A stretch of 64,000 bases of DNA from JALZKA01 sp963717635 (GTDB taxonomy: Bacteria > Actinomycetota > Thermoleophilia > Solirubrobacterales > 70-9): NCBI GenBank assembly GCA_963717635.1, contig OY970347.1, positions 1,984,001 to 2,048,000 on the forward strand, given 5' to 3'. A program made the translations under genes and the position numbers. The notes under the pieces are model-generated. The model had not been told where the DNA came from. It did no database searches and was given only the letters and a program-made list of their open reading frames with translations. Position 1 is the stretch's first letter. Each line of letters opens with the position of its first letter. This document shows, one piece after another, positions 57,321-64,000 of the stretch.

Positions 57321-57348
57321 GGTACGCAAACCATAGCATGCGTACCAT
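57319..57348. promoter_or_regulatory. 10-bp inverted repeat over the MpaB gene start
   Basis: ATGGTACGCA (57319-57328) and TGCGTACCAT (57339-57348) match perfectly around a 10-base spacer that carries TATGGT, a -10-like hexamer for the MpaB-type gene. It is a probable binding site for the TetR encoded two genes on. Confidence 0.72.
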
Positions 57349-58208
57349 CAGTCGGCAAGCGCCCTGGCGCTCGGGCCCCAGTCGTCGACGAACAGGTCCA
57401 GGGCAAGCTCGGCGTCCGGCGCCGAGTACTTCGAGAGGTCGGTGACCCCCGCCTCGGCCAGCACCTGATCGTCGATGTAGGCGTTGCCGGTGCACTCGCG
57501 CGGGTCGCGGCTGAGGATCTCATAGGCGGCATCCGCGTAGATCTCCGGCGTGCGGGCACGGGACATCGCCTCGTCGCCGCCGAGCAGGTTCTGCACCGCG
57601 GCCGTCGCGATGATCGTCCGCGGCCAGAGGCAGTTGGCCGCGACTCCGTGCTCGGCCTCGTCGGCGGCCAGTCCCAGGGTCAGCATCGTCATCCCCATCT
57701 TCGAGAGCGTGTATGCGGCGTTGCCCTTGAGCCACTTCGGATCGGCCGAGAGCGGTGGTGAGAGCGTCAGCACATGCGCGTGGTCGGACGCGCGGAGATG
57801 CTCGAGCGCCGACTTGGTGAGGACGAACGTGCCCCGGGCGTTGATCTGCTGCATCAGGTCGAAGCGCTTGACCTCGAGCTGCGCCATCGGCGCCAGGTTG
57901 ATCGCCGAGGCGTTGTTGACGACGATGTCGATTCCGCCGAACTGCTCGGCCGTCTGCGCGACCGCGGTGGCGACCTGATCGGCGTCGCGCACATCGCCGA
58001 CGATCGGCAGCGCCTTCCCCCCCACCTCCTCGATCTCCTCGGCCGCGGTGAACACGGTCCCCGGCAGCTTCGGATGCGGTTCGGCGGTCTTGGCGATCAG
58101 CGCGACGTTCGCCCCGTCCGCGGCGATCCGCTTTGCGATCGCGAGGCCGATCCCCCGGCTCCCGCCCGACATGACGACGGTGCGACCCGCCAGTGGTGCC
58201 TCAGACAT
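57348..58208 (-). CDS. HSDL2-like short-chain dehydrogenase
   Basis: This 286-residue SDR resembles hydroxysteroid dehydrogenase-like 2 proteins. It has GGSRGIG, NNA in IVVNNASAINL, TLSPPLSADPKWLKGNAAYTLSKMGMT with Tyr and Lys of the active site, and NCLWPRTIIATAAVQNLLGG. The C-terminal SKYSAPDAELALDLFVDDWG is typical of the group. The ATG at 58208 faces the P450 promoter in a divergent arrangement. Its stop overlaps the operator of the next gene. Confidence 0.9.
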   Translation of the reverse strand: MSEAPLAGRTVVMSGGSRGIGLAIAKRIAADGANVALIAKTAEPHPKLPGTVFTAAEEIEEVGGKALPIVGDVRDADQVATAVAQTAEQFGGIDIVVNNASAINLAPMAQLEVKRFDLMQQINARGTFVLTKSALEHLRASDHAHVLTLSPPLSADPKWLKGNAAYTLSKMGMTMLTLGLAADEAEHGVAANCLWPRTIIATAAVQNLLGGDEAMSRARTPEIYADAAYEILSRDPRECTGNAYIDDQVLAEAGVTDLSKYSAPDAELALDLFVDDWGPSARALAD

Positions 58209-58216
58209 GGCGCGGC

Positions 58217-58235
58217 AGCCTAGTTGACCTAGGCT
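58217..58235. promoter_or_regulatory. Back-to-back leaderless -10s in a shared palindrome
   Basis: AGCCTA-GTTGACC-TAGGCT carries TAGGCT on the minus strand (ending 8 bases before the SDR ATG) and TAGGCT on the plus strand (ending 6 bases before the P450 ATG). The 19-base block is nearly palindromic, so both genes may start transcription here. Confidence 0.55.
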
Positions 58236-58241
58236 GTGCGC

Positions 58242-59582
58242 ATGGCCCTGCCTCCCGGCCCACGCGCCCCGGCGACCATCAACACGGCGCGGCTCGTACG
58301 CCGGCCTATCGAGACGCTCGTCGGCTGGCACCGCACCTACGGCGACGCGTTCACCGTCCGCTATCTGATCTTCGGCACCGGCGTCTATGTCGCCGATCCC
58401 GAAGAGATCAAGGGCATGTTCACGGGCGACCAGTCGGGGCTCTTGGCGGGCGAGGCAAACTCGCCGCTCTCGCCGCTGCTGGGCCAGAACTCGGTGCTGG
58501 TCCTCGACGGACCCGAACACATGCGCCAGCGCAAGCTCCTGCTGCCGCCGTTCCAGGGCTCGGCCGTCAACTCCTTCCGGAAGGTGATCCGCGAGGCCGC
58601 CGCCGCCGAGATCGGCCGCTGGAGCGAGGGCGACGAGTTCCCGGTCCGCGAGCGCATGCGGGCGCTCACCTTCGAGATCATCTGTCGCGCCGTCTTCGGC
58701 CTCGCCGAGCCCGCCCGGGTGGAGCGTCTGCGAGCCGCGCTCCTGGCCGTGATCGACATGGGCGCGCTGTTCTTCGCGCCGGCGCTCCTGCGAGTCGACG
58801 CCGGCCCGCTCAGCCCCTGGGGCCGGTTCAAGCGCCGTCTCGCCGCCGCCGACGCCCTGCTCTACGACGAGATCGAGCGCCGCCGCCACGAGCCCAACCT
58901 CGAGGAACGCACCGACGTGCTCTCGTTGCTGCTGCGGGCCCGCGACGAGGACGGCCGGCCGATGAGCGACGTGGAACTGCGCGACGAGCTGTTCACGATG
59001 CTTGGCGCCGGGCACGAAACCACCGCGACCGGGCTGGCCTTCGCGTTCGACCTGCTCCCCCGCCACCCCGAGGTCGTGGCCCGGTTGCGCGACGAGCCCG
59101 ACGACCAGGAGTACCTGGACGCGGTCGTGACCGAGACGCTTCGCATCCGGCCGGTGATCGACGCCGCCGAGCGCACCCTCGCGCGCCCGCGCACGATCTG
59201 CGGCTTCGATCTGCCCGCCGGGATCCGGGTCTACCCGGCGATCGCCTGCGTCCACCGTCGCGAGGATCTCTACCCGCAGGCAGAGCGGTTCCTGCCGGAA
59301 CGGTTCCTCGGTGGCAAGGTCGAGTCATACGCATGGCTGCCCTTCGGCGGCGGGATCCGTCGCTGCATCGGCGCCGCTCTCGCCCAGGCCGAGATGGCCG
59401 AGGTGATCCGAGCGGTGGTCGCCGACATCGACCTCGAGACGGTGCGCCCCGAACTCGACCCGATCGTGATGCGCGGCATCACGATGGTGCCCAAGCACGG
59501 AACGCCGGTCAGGGTGAAGCGGCGCGCACGCCCGGCTGCCGACACCTCCCGGACCCGCGAGCCGGCGGTCGTCGCCGGGTAG
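58242..59582 (+). CDS. Cytochrome P450 monooxygenase
   Basis: This 446-residue P450 has the I-helix MLGAGHETTATGLAF, ExxR in VTETLRIRPVID, PERFLG and the haem loop LPFGGGIRRCIG with Cys near 375. It differs clearly from the P450 at 3.4-4.8 kb. ATG 58242 is preferred over a GTG two codons upstream. A flavin monooxygenase gene begins 2 bases after its stop, and a divergent SDR shares its promoter. Sequential hydroxylation, oxidation and Baeyer-Villiger cleavage would fit. That order is inferred. Confidence 0.93.
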   Translation: MALPPGPRAPATINTARLVRRPIETLVGWHRTYGDAFTVRYLIFGTGVYVADPEEIKGMFTGDQSGLLAGEANSPLSPLLGQNSVLVLDGPEHMRQRKLLLPPFQGSAVNSFRKVIREAAAAEIGRWSEGDEFPVRERMRALTFEIICRAVFGLAEPARVERLRAALLAVIDMGALFFAPALLRVDAGPLSPWGRFKRRLAAADALLYDEIERRRHEPNLEERTDVLSLLLRARDEDGRPMSDVELRDELFTMLGAGHETTATGLAFAFDLLPRHPEVVARLRDEPDDQEYLDAVVTETLRIRPVIDAAERTLARPRTICGFDLPAGIRVYPAIACVHRREDLYPQAERFLPERFLGGKVESYAWLPFGGGIRRCIGAALAQAEMAEVIRAVVADIDLETVRPELDPIVMRGITMVPKHGTPVRVKRRARPAADTSRTREPAVVAG

Positions 59583-59584
59583 GC

Positions 59585-61060
59585 ATGTCGGCGAACGGCT
59601 CCAAGCGCCCGGTCAGCGTCGGCATCGTCGGCGCCGGCTTCGGCGGCGTCGGGATGGGCATCAGCCTCCGTCGCGCCGGCATCGAGGACTTCACGATCTT
59701 CGAGCGCGGCGACACCGTCGGTGGCGTCTGGCGCGCCAATACGTATCCCGGTGCGGCCTGCGACGTCCCGTCGCACCTCTACTCGTTCTCGTTCGCGCCC
59801 GGCCACCGCTGGTCGCGCCGCTACGCGCCGCAGCCGGAGATCCTCGACTACCTCGAGGAGGTCACCGATCGATTTGAAGTGCGCCCGCGCATCCGTTTCG
59901 ACACCGAGGCGACCGAGGCCCGGTTCGACCCGTCCGCGGGCAAGTGGACGCTCAAGACCGACGACGGCCAGGCCCACGAGTTCGACGTCGTGATCACGGC
60001 GTGCGGGCAGCTCACGCGCCCGTCGACCCCGCGCGTCGAGGGCCTCGAGGACTTCGAGGGGAAGGTCTTTCACTCCGCCGAGTGGGATCACTCCGACGAC
60101 CTGAGCGGCGAGCGAGTTGCGGTCTTCGGCACCGGCGCCTCCGCGATCCAGTTCGTCCCGTGCATCGCGCCGCAGGCGGATGAGCTGACGATCTACCAGC
60201 GCTCGGCGCCGTGGATCGTGCCGAAGATGGACCGGACCTATCCCGATTGGGAGCGGCGCCTGTTCGAGCGGGTCCCGGCGCGGGTCGGAGCGTCGCGGGT
60301 CGGCCTGTTCACCTTCTTCGAGATCGGGACCTACGGCTTCACCGGCAAGCACTGGGTGCTGAAGCCGTTCGCCGCGCTCGCCGACGCCTACCGCAAGCGC
60401 GAGCTGCCCGACCCCGAGGTGCGCGCGCTCGCGACGCCGGACTACGAGATCGGCTGCAAGCGCATCCTGTTCTCGAACGAGTGGTACTCGACGCTGCGCC
60501 GCGACAACGTCGAGCTGCTCGGCGGCTCGGCGCAGCGGGTGACCAAGACCGGCGTGGTCGGCCCCGACGGAGTCGAGCGCCAGACCGACACGATCATCTG
60601 GGGGACCGGCTTCGAGGCCTCGCGGTTCACGAGCCCGATGGACGTCTACGGGCCCGAGGGCAGGGCGATCGGCGAGGTCTGGGGCGATCGGCCCGAGGCC
60701 TTCCTGGGCCTGACCGCGTCGGGGTTCCCAAACCTCTTCATCCTCTACGGCCCGAACACCAACCATGGCTCGGGGTCGGGGCCCTACGCACTCGAATGCG
60801 GCTTCAATTACATCCTCGACGCGATCGACCGCCTGCGCTCGGACGGCCTGCGGTGGATCGACCTCAAGCCCGAGACCCAGGCGGCCTGGCGCGAGGAGAT
60901 CGACCGCCGCAACAGGCAGACGATCTGGGTCAACGGGGGGTGCGAATCCTGGTACACGAACGCGGCGGGCCTCAACACCAACAACTGGCCAGGGTCGTGG
61001 CTCGAGTACCGGCGCCGGACCCGGCGAATCAATCCGGGCGACTACCGCGCCGCGGTGTAG
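59585..61060 (+). CDS. Baeyer-Villiger-type flavin monooxygenase
   Basis: This 491-residue enzyme has an FAD Rossmann motif, GIVGAGFGGVGMG, near 15, an NADPH motif, VFGTGASAIQ, near 180, and the type I BVMO fingerprint FEGKVFHSAEWDH, with Asp in place of the more common Pro. DVPSHLYSFSFAPGHRWSRRYAPQPEILDYL, WGTGFEAS and NTNHGSGS complete the family pattern. It inserts oxygen next to a carbonyl. It is in an operon with the P450, 2 bases away. Confidence 0.9.
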   Translation: MSANGSKRPVSVGIVGAGFGGVGMGISLRRAGIEDFTIFERGDTVGGVWRANTYPGAACDVPSHLYSFSFAPGHRWSRRYAPQPEILDYLEEVTDRFEVRPRIRFDTEATEARFDPSAGKWTLKTDDGQAHEFDVVITACGQLTRPSTPRVEGLEDFEGKVFHSAEWDHSDDLSGERVAVFGTGASAIQFVPCIAPQADELTIYQRSAPWIVPKMDRTYPDWERRLFERVPARVGASRVGLFTFFEIGTYGFTGKHWVLKPFAALADAYRKRELPDPEVRALATPDYEIGCKRILFSNEWYSTLRRDNVELLGGSAQRVTKTGVVGPDGVERQTDTIIWGTGFEASRFTSPMDVYGPEGRAIGEVWGDRPEAFLGLTASGFPNLFILYGPNTNHGSGSGPYALECGFNYILDAIDRLRSDGLRWIDLKPETQAAWREEIDRRNRQTIWVNGGCESWYTNAAGLNTNNWPGSWLEYRRRTRRINPGDYRAAV

Positions 61061-61063
61061 GGT
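61058..61063 (+). promoter_or_regulatory. -10-like TAGGGT of the lipoprotein gene
   Basis: TAGGGT ends 9 bases before the ATG at 61073. Confidence 0.4.
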
Positions 61064-61072
61064 TCGGCCCCG

Positions 61073-61675
61073 ATGGGGCTTGGTCGGGGGAATGATCTGC
61101 GGATCCTCGTGTCACTGCTCGCGGCGGGCGCGCTTGCGCTGGTTGCGGGCTGCGGAGACGACGAGGACTCGAACGACGCGGATGCCCCGCCGGCGACGGC
61201 GAGCGCGCCGGAAACCGACGATGCCGATGCCGCCGCCCCGGACGCGGCGGTATTCGACACCGATCCCTGCTCGCTGCTCACGGCAGCCGACGTCAAGGCG
61301 CTGCTCGGCAAGGCGGTCGAGGGCAGCCTCGAGGTCGAGGGCGACGCCGAGGCCCTGCAGCCGGGCCAGTGCCTTTGGGAGTCGGGCGAACCGGTCGACC
61401 TGGTCGAGCCCAACGCCAGGCCGTTCTCGATCATCGTCTCGGCGGGCGATCGGCTCTGGTACGACAACAACTTGAGCCTGGTCTCAGACGACGAGAGCTT
61501 CGAGGAGATCGACGGCATCGCGGACGCCGCTTTCGCGGGCAACACGCGCGGCGGCTTCCTCGCAGGCGGGGCCGGGATCACGGCCGAGCTCGGAATCTCA
61601 TCGGACCCGGCCTCGCACCGGGTCGTGCTCGATGCGCTCGAGCGGGTCGCGGCAGGCTACGAATCCGGGGCCTGA
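61073..61675 (+). CDS. DUF3558-like lipoprotein
   Basis: This 200-residue exported lipoprotein has a signal peptide with lipobox ALVAGCGDD, an acidic Ala/Asp-rich linker, then DPCSLLTAADVKALLGKAVEG and GQCLWESGE, the core seen in DUF3558-type proteins. A paired Cys is likely oxidised outside the cell. The function is not known. It stands between the oxidative cluster and the mce genes. Confidence 0.8.
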   Translation: MGLGRGNDLRILVSLLAAGALALVAGCGDDEDSNDADAPPATASAPETDDADAAAPDAAVFDTDPCSLLTAADVKALLGKAVEGSLEVEGDAEALQPGQCLWESGEPVDLVEPNARPFSIIVSAGDRLWYDNNLSLVSDDESFEEIDGIADAAFAGNTRGGFLAGGAGITAELGISSDPASHRVVLDALERVAAGYESGA

Positions 61676-61717
61676 GCATCGTAAGAGGCGGCCTCTAGCT
61701 GCGCGAGCTCCGGGTCT

Positions 61718-63307
61718 CTACGGGTCGGTGAAGATCTGCGGCGCGCGCGTGCCGCCGAACGCCGAGCCGAAGTCCGGCTGCACCCAGCACGGAGCGAAGC
61801 GCGGATCGGGCGGGTTCCCCATGTTGATCCCCGGGACGCTCTGGCCCTTGACGATCTCGTCCTCGTCGGGATCGCCGCCGACGACCGGCGAATAGTCCGT
61901 GTTCTTGCAGTCGAAATTCGGGAAGATCCCGCGCATGGCCGTGTCATAGCCGTTCAGGACGCCGTCGGCCACGTAGCCGTGGCCGCGGTTGGTGTTCAGG
62001 CGGACGGGATGGATCGAGAGGCTCTCGGTGCCGGTGATCGAGAGCTGGCGCAGCATGTGCCGCGGCGCCGGGTCGGTCGGCAATCCGTCCGCCGCTCCCG
62101 AGAGCCCGACCGATGGCCCCGCCAGGAAGTCCGCCATGGTGCCCTTCTGGTACCCGAGGTAGCGGATGATCGGGTTGAGCTCGGCCAGGAACGGGTCGAG
62201 CTCGTCGATCACCGGAGCGAGCCCGTCCAAGACGTCGCGCAGGGCCGGCAGGCCCCGCAGCGAAACCCGCTGGAGGACCACCAGGTCGCCGAACAGGTCG
62301 CGCAGGCTGGGCGCCAGGCGTTTGACGTTGTCGAGTGTGGGCCGCAGCTCGCGGGCCACAGGAATCAGGTCCTCGATCAGGGGATCGGCCTCGACCCGGA
62401 AGCTGTCGAGCCGCTCGAGCGTCGCCCGGGTCTCGCGTTGGAATGTCGGCAGGATCTGGAACGTCTCGGCCAGCGCCTCGTCCTCGGCGGCGAGCCCCTC
62501 GAAGGTGTTCTTCGAGCCCCGGATCGACTCGGTCAACTCCTCGCGCCGCGCGCTCAACGCCTCGAAGGTGATGCCGACGTCGCGGACGATCCCGCGCAAC
62601 GCGTCCTCCTGCCCGGCGAGGATCTCGAGCGTGTCCGAGGCGTCGGTGATGAACGGCGCCAGATTGCCGAGGGCGTCGTTGAAGGCAAGCCCCTGGTCGC
62701 GGATAGCCACGGCGGCGCTCGCCTGCCAGCGCTGGAACGCCTCCCGCGTCTCGTCGTCAAGGGCATTGAAGATCTCGTCGATCTGCGTGGCCTCGCGGGT
62801 CTGGCCGACGCCCAGGCTGTCGCCCTCGGGCAGGGCCTCGGCCACCGGTGCTCCTGCGACGGGCTCGGCCGAGTCGCCAAGCGCGACCTGGGCGTGCTCC
62901 GTTCCCGCTCCGGCATCGCCCGGCTCGGTCCCGGAGGTCAGCTCGATGAAGGTTTCCCCCAGCAGTGTCTTCTGGCGCAGGATCGCGCGCGCGTCCTTCG
63001 AAATCGGGGCGTATTGCGGCTGTACCTCGATCTCGGCCGCGGCCACGTCCCGGCCCTGGAGCCGCTGGTCGGCCGGCGCGGGTTCGATCGCCTTGACCTT
63101 GCCGACCGAGACGCCGCCGATCCGGACGTCGGACTCGACCGCGAGCTGCGTGGCCTCGGGGAAGTACGCGGTGAAGCGGTAGCTCTCCGGCTTCAACGGG
63201 ACCGGCCCGCCGAACGCGATCCACAGGAACAGGATCAGGCCGAAGCACGAGAGCGTGAAGCCGGCGGCGATCAGGATGCGACCGAATGAGGGTGCCTGCT
63301 TTTGCAT
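61718..63307 (-). CDS. MCE-family (MlaD-domain) lipid transport protein
   Basis: This 529-residue protein has an N-terminal anchor (RILIAAGFTLSCFGLILFLWIAFGG), an MlaD/MCE domain (about 35-125) with YFPEATQLAVESDVRIGGVSVGKVKAIEP and LLGETFIELTSG, and a long helical C-terminal part that forms a tunnel in related proteins. The tail is Pro- and Asp-rich with a Cys pair (FDCKNTD, FAPCWVQP). It carries lipids or steroids across the envelope as part of a multi-gene Mce complex. It lies 7 bases downstream of another mce gene. Confidence 0.92.
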   Translation of the reverse strand: MQKQAPSFGRILIAAGFTLSCFGLILFLWIAFGGPVPLKPESYRFTAYFPEATQLAVESDVRIGGVSVGKVKAIEPAPADQRLQGRDVAAAEIEVQPQYAPISKDARAILRQKTLLGETFIELTSGTEPGDAGAGTEHAQVALGDSAEPVAGAPVAEALPEGDSLGVGQTREATQIDEIFNALDDETREAFQRWQASAAVAIRDQGLAFNDALGNLAPFITDASDTLEILAGQEDALRGIVRDVGITFEALSARREELTESIRGSKNTFEGLAAEDEALAETFQILPTFQRETRATLERLDSFRVEADPLIEDLIPVARELRPTLDNVKRLAPSLRDLFGDLVVLQRVSLRGLPALRDVLDGLAPVIDELDPFLAELNPIIRYLGYQKGTMADFLAGPSVGLSGAADGLPTDPAPRHMLRQLSITGTESLSIHPVRLNTNRGHGYVADGVLNGYDTAMRGIFPNFDCKNTDYSPVVGGDPDEDEIVKGQSVPGINMGNPPDPRFAPCWVQPDFGSAFGGTRAPQIFTDP

Positions 63308-63314
63308 CGCTACC

Positions 63315-64000
63315 TCAGCACCCCGCCAGTGCGAGGACGGGGTCGGTGAGGCCGGAGACGAGCTTGCGGAGCTGCTCGACGACGGGGTTCGCGTCCTGGA
63401 TCAGCGAGGAAGCGTGCTCGCAGCCCATCGTCAGGTAGATCCGTCGATAGAAGCCGTTGCCGTCGCCGGAGGAGAACAGGTTCGAGGTCAGGTGCCCGAG
63501 CCAGCTGACCCAGTAGAGGTAGCCCTCGTCGCGGCCCGCGTCGCCGGTGGGCTCGGGACCCCCGGGGTTGTTGGACGCCATATTGAACAGGCGGTTGAGC
63601 TTCCCGGCCACGACGGTCAACCGCGGGGTGGCTGCCGCGAAGCGCGTGGCGCCGCGGCGGATGTCCGGCACCCGGTCGCGTGCCTCGCGCACGAACGGCC
63701 TGATCTCGTCCCGCAGGGCCGGCGTCGCCCGTTCGGCGAACTTGCGGGTCGACGCGTTCAACTCGTCGAGGTTGCGGGCGAACGGCCGCAGCTCGTTGAA
63801 GGTCGGGCCCATCACCGACGCGAACTCGCGCATCGAGATCAGGGTCTCGCGGCCGGTCGACAGGGTCTCCGGCAGGAGCGAGATCAGACGGCGCACGTCG
63901 GGGTCCTGCTCGGCGACGGCGCCTAGGTACTGCGACGCGGACGAGACCAGCCGCGTCAGCTCGTGCTCGGCCTGGCCGACGCGGGTCGTGAGGACGTTCA
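63315..64000 (-). CDS. MCE-family protein, C-terminal part
   Basis: The frame is open to the window edge, so the N-terminal anchor and MCE domain are not in view. The visible 228 residues are the helical tail (VGQAEHELTRLVSSASQYLG, RRLISLLPETLSTGRETLISMREFASVMGPTFNELRPFARNLDELN) and a C-terminal segment with two Cys (MGCEHASSL, LALAGC). Adjacent same-strand mce genes show this is the 3' part of a longer mce operon. Confidence 0.85.
   Translation of the reverse strand, partial: NVLTTRVGQAEHELTRLVSSASQYLGAVAEQDPDVRRLISLLPETLSTGRETLISMREFASVMGPTFNELRPFARNLDELNASTRKFAERATPALRDEIRPFVREARDRVPDIRRGATRFAAATPRLTVVAGKLNRLFNMASNNPGGPEPTGDAGRDEGYLYWVSWLGHLTSNLFSSGDGNGFYRRIYLTMGCEHASSLIQDANPVVEQLRKLVSGLTDPVLALAGC

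Overview
The window is very G+C-rich throughout and is packed with short intergenic gaps, 4-base start/stop overlaps, GTG and TTG starts, MCE-family genes, two cytochromes P450, an MpaB-type oxygenase, many TetR regulators and families of secreted repeat proteins. This points to an actinomycete-like soil bacterium, most likely class Thermoleophilia (Solirubrobacterales and relatives). That placement is inferred from gene content and style, because no rRNA is present. No prophage, integrase, CRISPR array or recognisable insertion-sequence transposase was seen.

Layout. 0-7 kb: fabD, a DevS/DosR-like two-component pair, a TetR-P450 unit, an HD-GYP phosphodiesterase whose 3' end runs antisense into tRNA-Gly(CCC), and a TlpA/CcmH cytochrome c maturation pair with ccmH frameshifted. 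7-13 kb: secreted proteins, one broken by three indels and translationally coupled to an ECF sigma factor carrying its own zinc-finger/membrane tail, then bcp and a seven-repeat beta-propeller. 13-23 kb: small enzymes, an S15-type peptidase, two different Ca2+ antiporters, a lipoprotein and an ArsA ATPase. 23-31 kb: a very large zinc-ribbon/adenylate cyclase/ATPase/TPR protein with a perfect CRP-type palindrome at its start, a ferritin-like protein, an EVE protein, NUDIX and M23 proteins and an SDR. 31-41 kb: AI-2E-type permease, TetR/acyl-CoA dehydrogenase divergon, tandemly duplicated secreted proteins, a deletion scar with two gene remnants, a nitrilase, a frameshifted M28 peptidase, and an MFS/TetR divergon. 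41-48 kb: a benzoylformate decarboxylase/FAD-FeS dehydrogenase operon, a Vsr-like (DUF559) nuclease gene enclosed by inverted hairpin repeats, and a CoA-transferase. 48-64 kb: a hydrolase/acyl-CoA-synthetase fusion, crotonase, Ser/Thr kinase with CBS protein, an oxidative cluster (SDRs, MpaB, TetR, P450, Baeyer-Villiger-type monooxygenase) and the end of an mce operon.

Functional reading. The right third looks built for uptake and oxidation of hydrophobic compounds: MCE lipid transport, P450 hydroxylation, SDR oxidation of alcohols, BVMO insertion at ketones, then CoA activation and beta-oxidation. The mdlC unit looks like a 2-hydroxyacid (mandelate-type) route. These pathway links are inferred from co-location.

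Two patterns cut across the window. First, many operon-leading genes carry a TAnnnT hexamer (usually TAGGCT, TAGGTT or TAGGGT) ending 6-8 bases before the start codon, the geometry expected of leaderless mRNAs. Second, four genes are interrupted by single-base indels (six events, five of them apparent 1-base insertions). Either the sequence contains indel errors or these genes are decaying, so reading frames here should be checked against raw reads.

The most novel-looking item is the 45.5-46.5 kb element. Two inverted copies of a hairpin repeat, with paired compensatory base changes, enclose and encode the termini of a winged-helix/Vsr-like nuclease. It resembles a small non-autonomous or nuclease-driven mobile unit.
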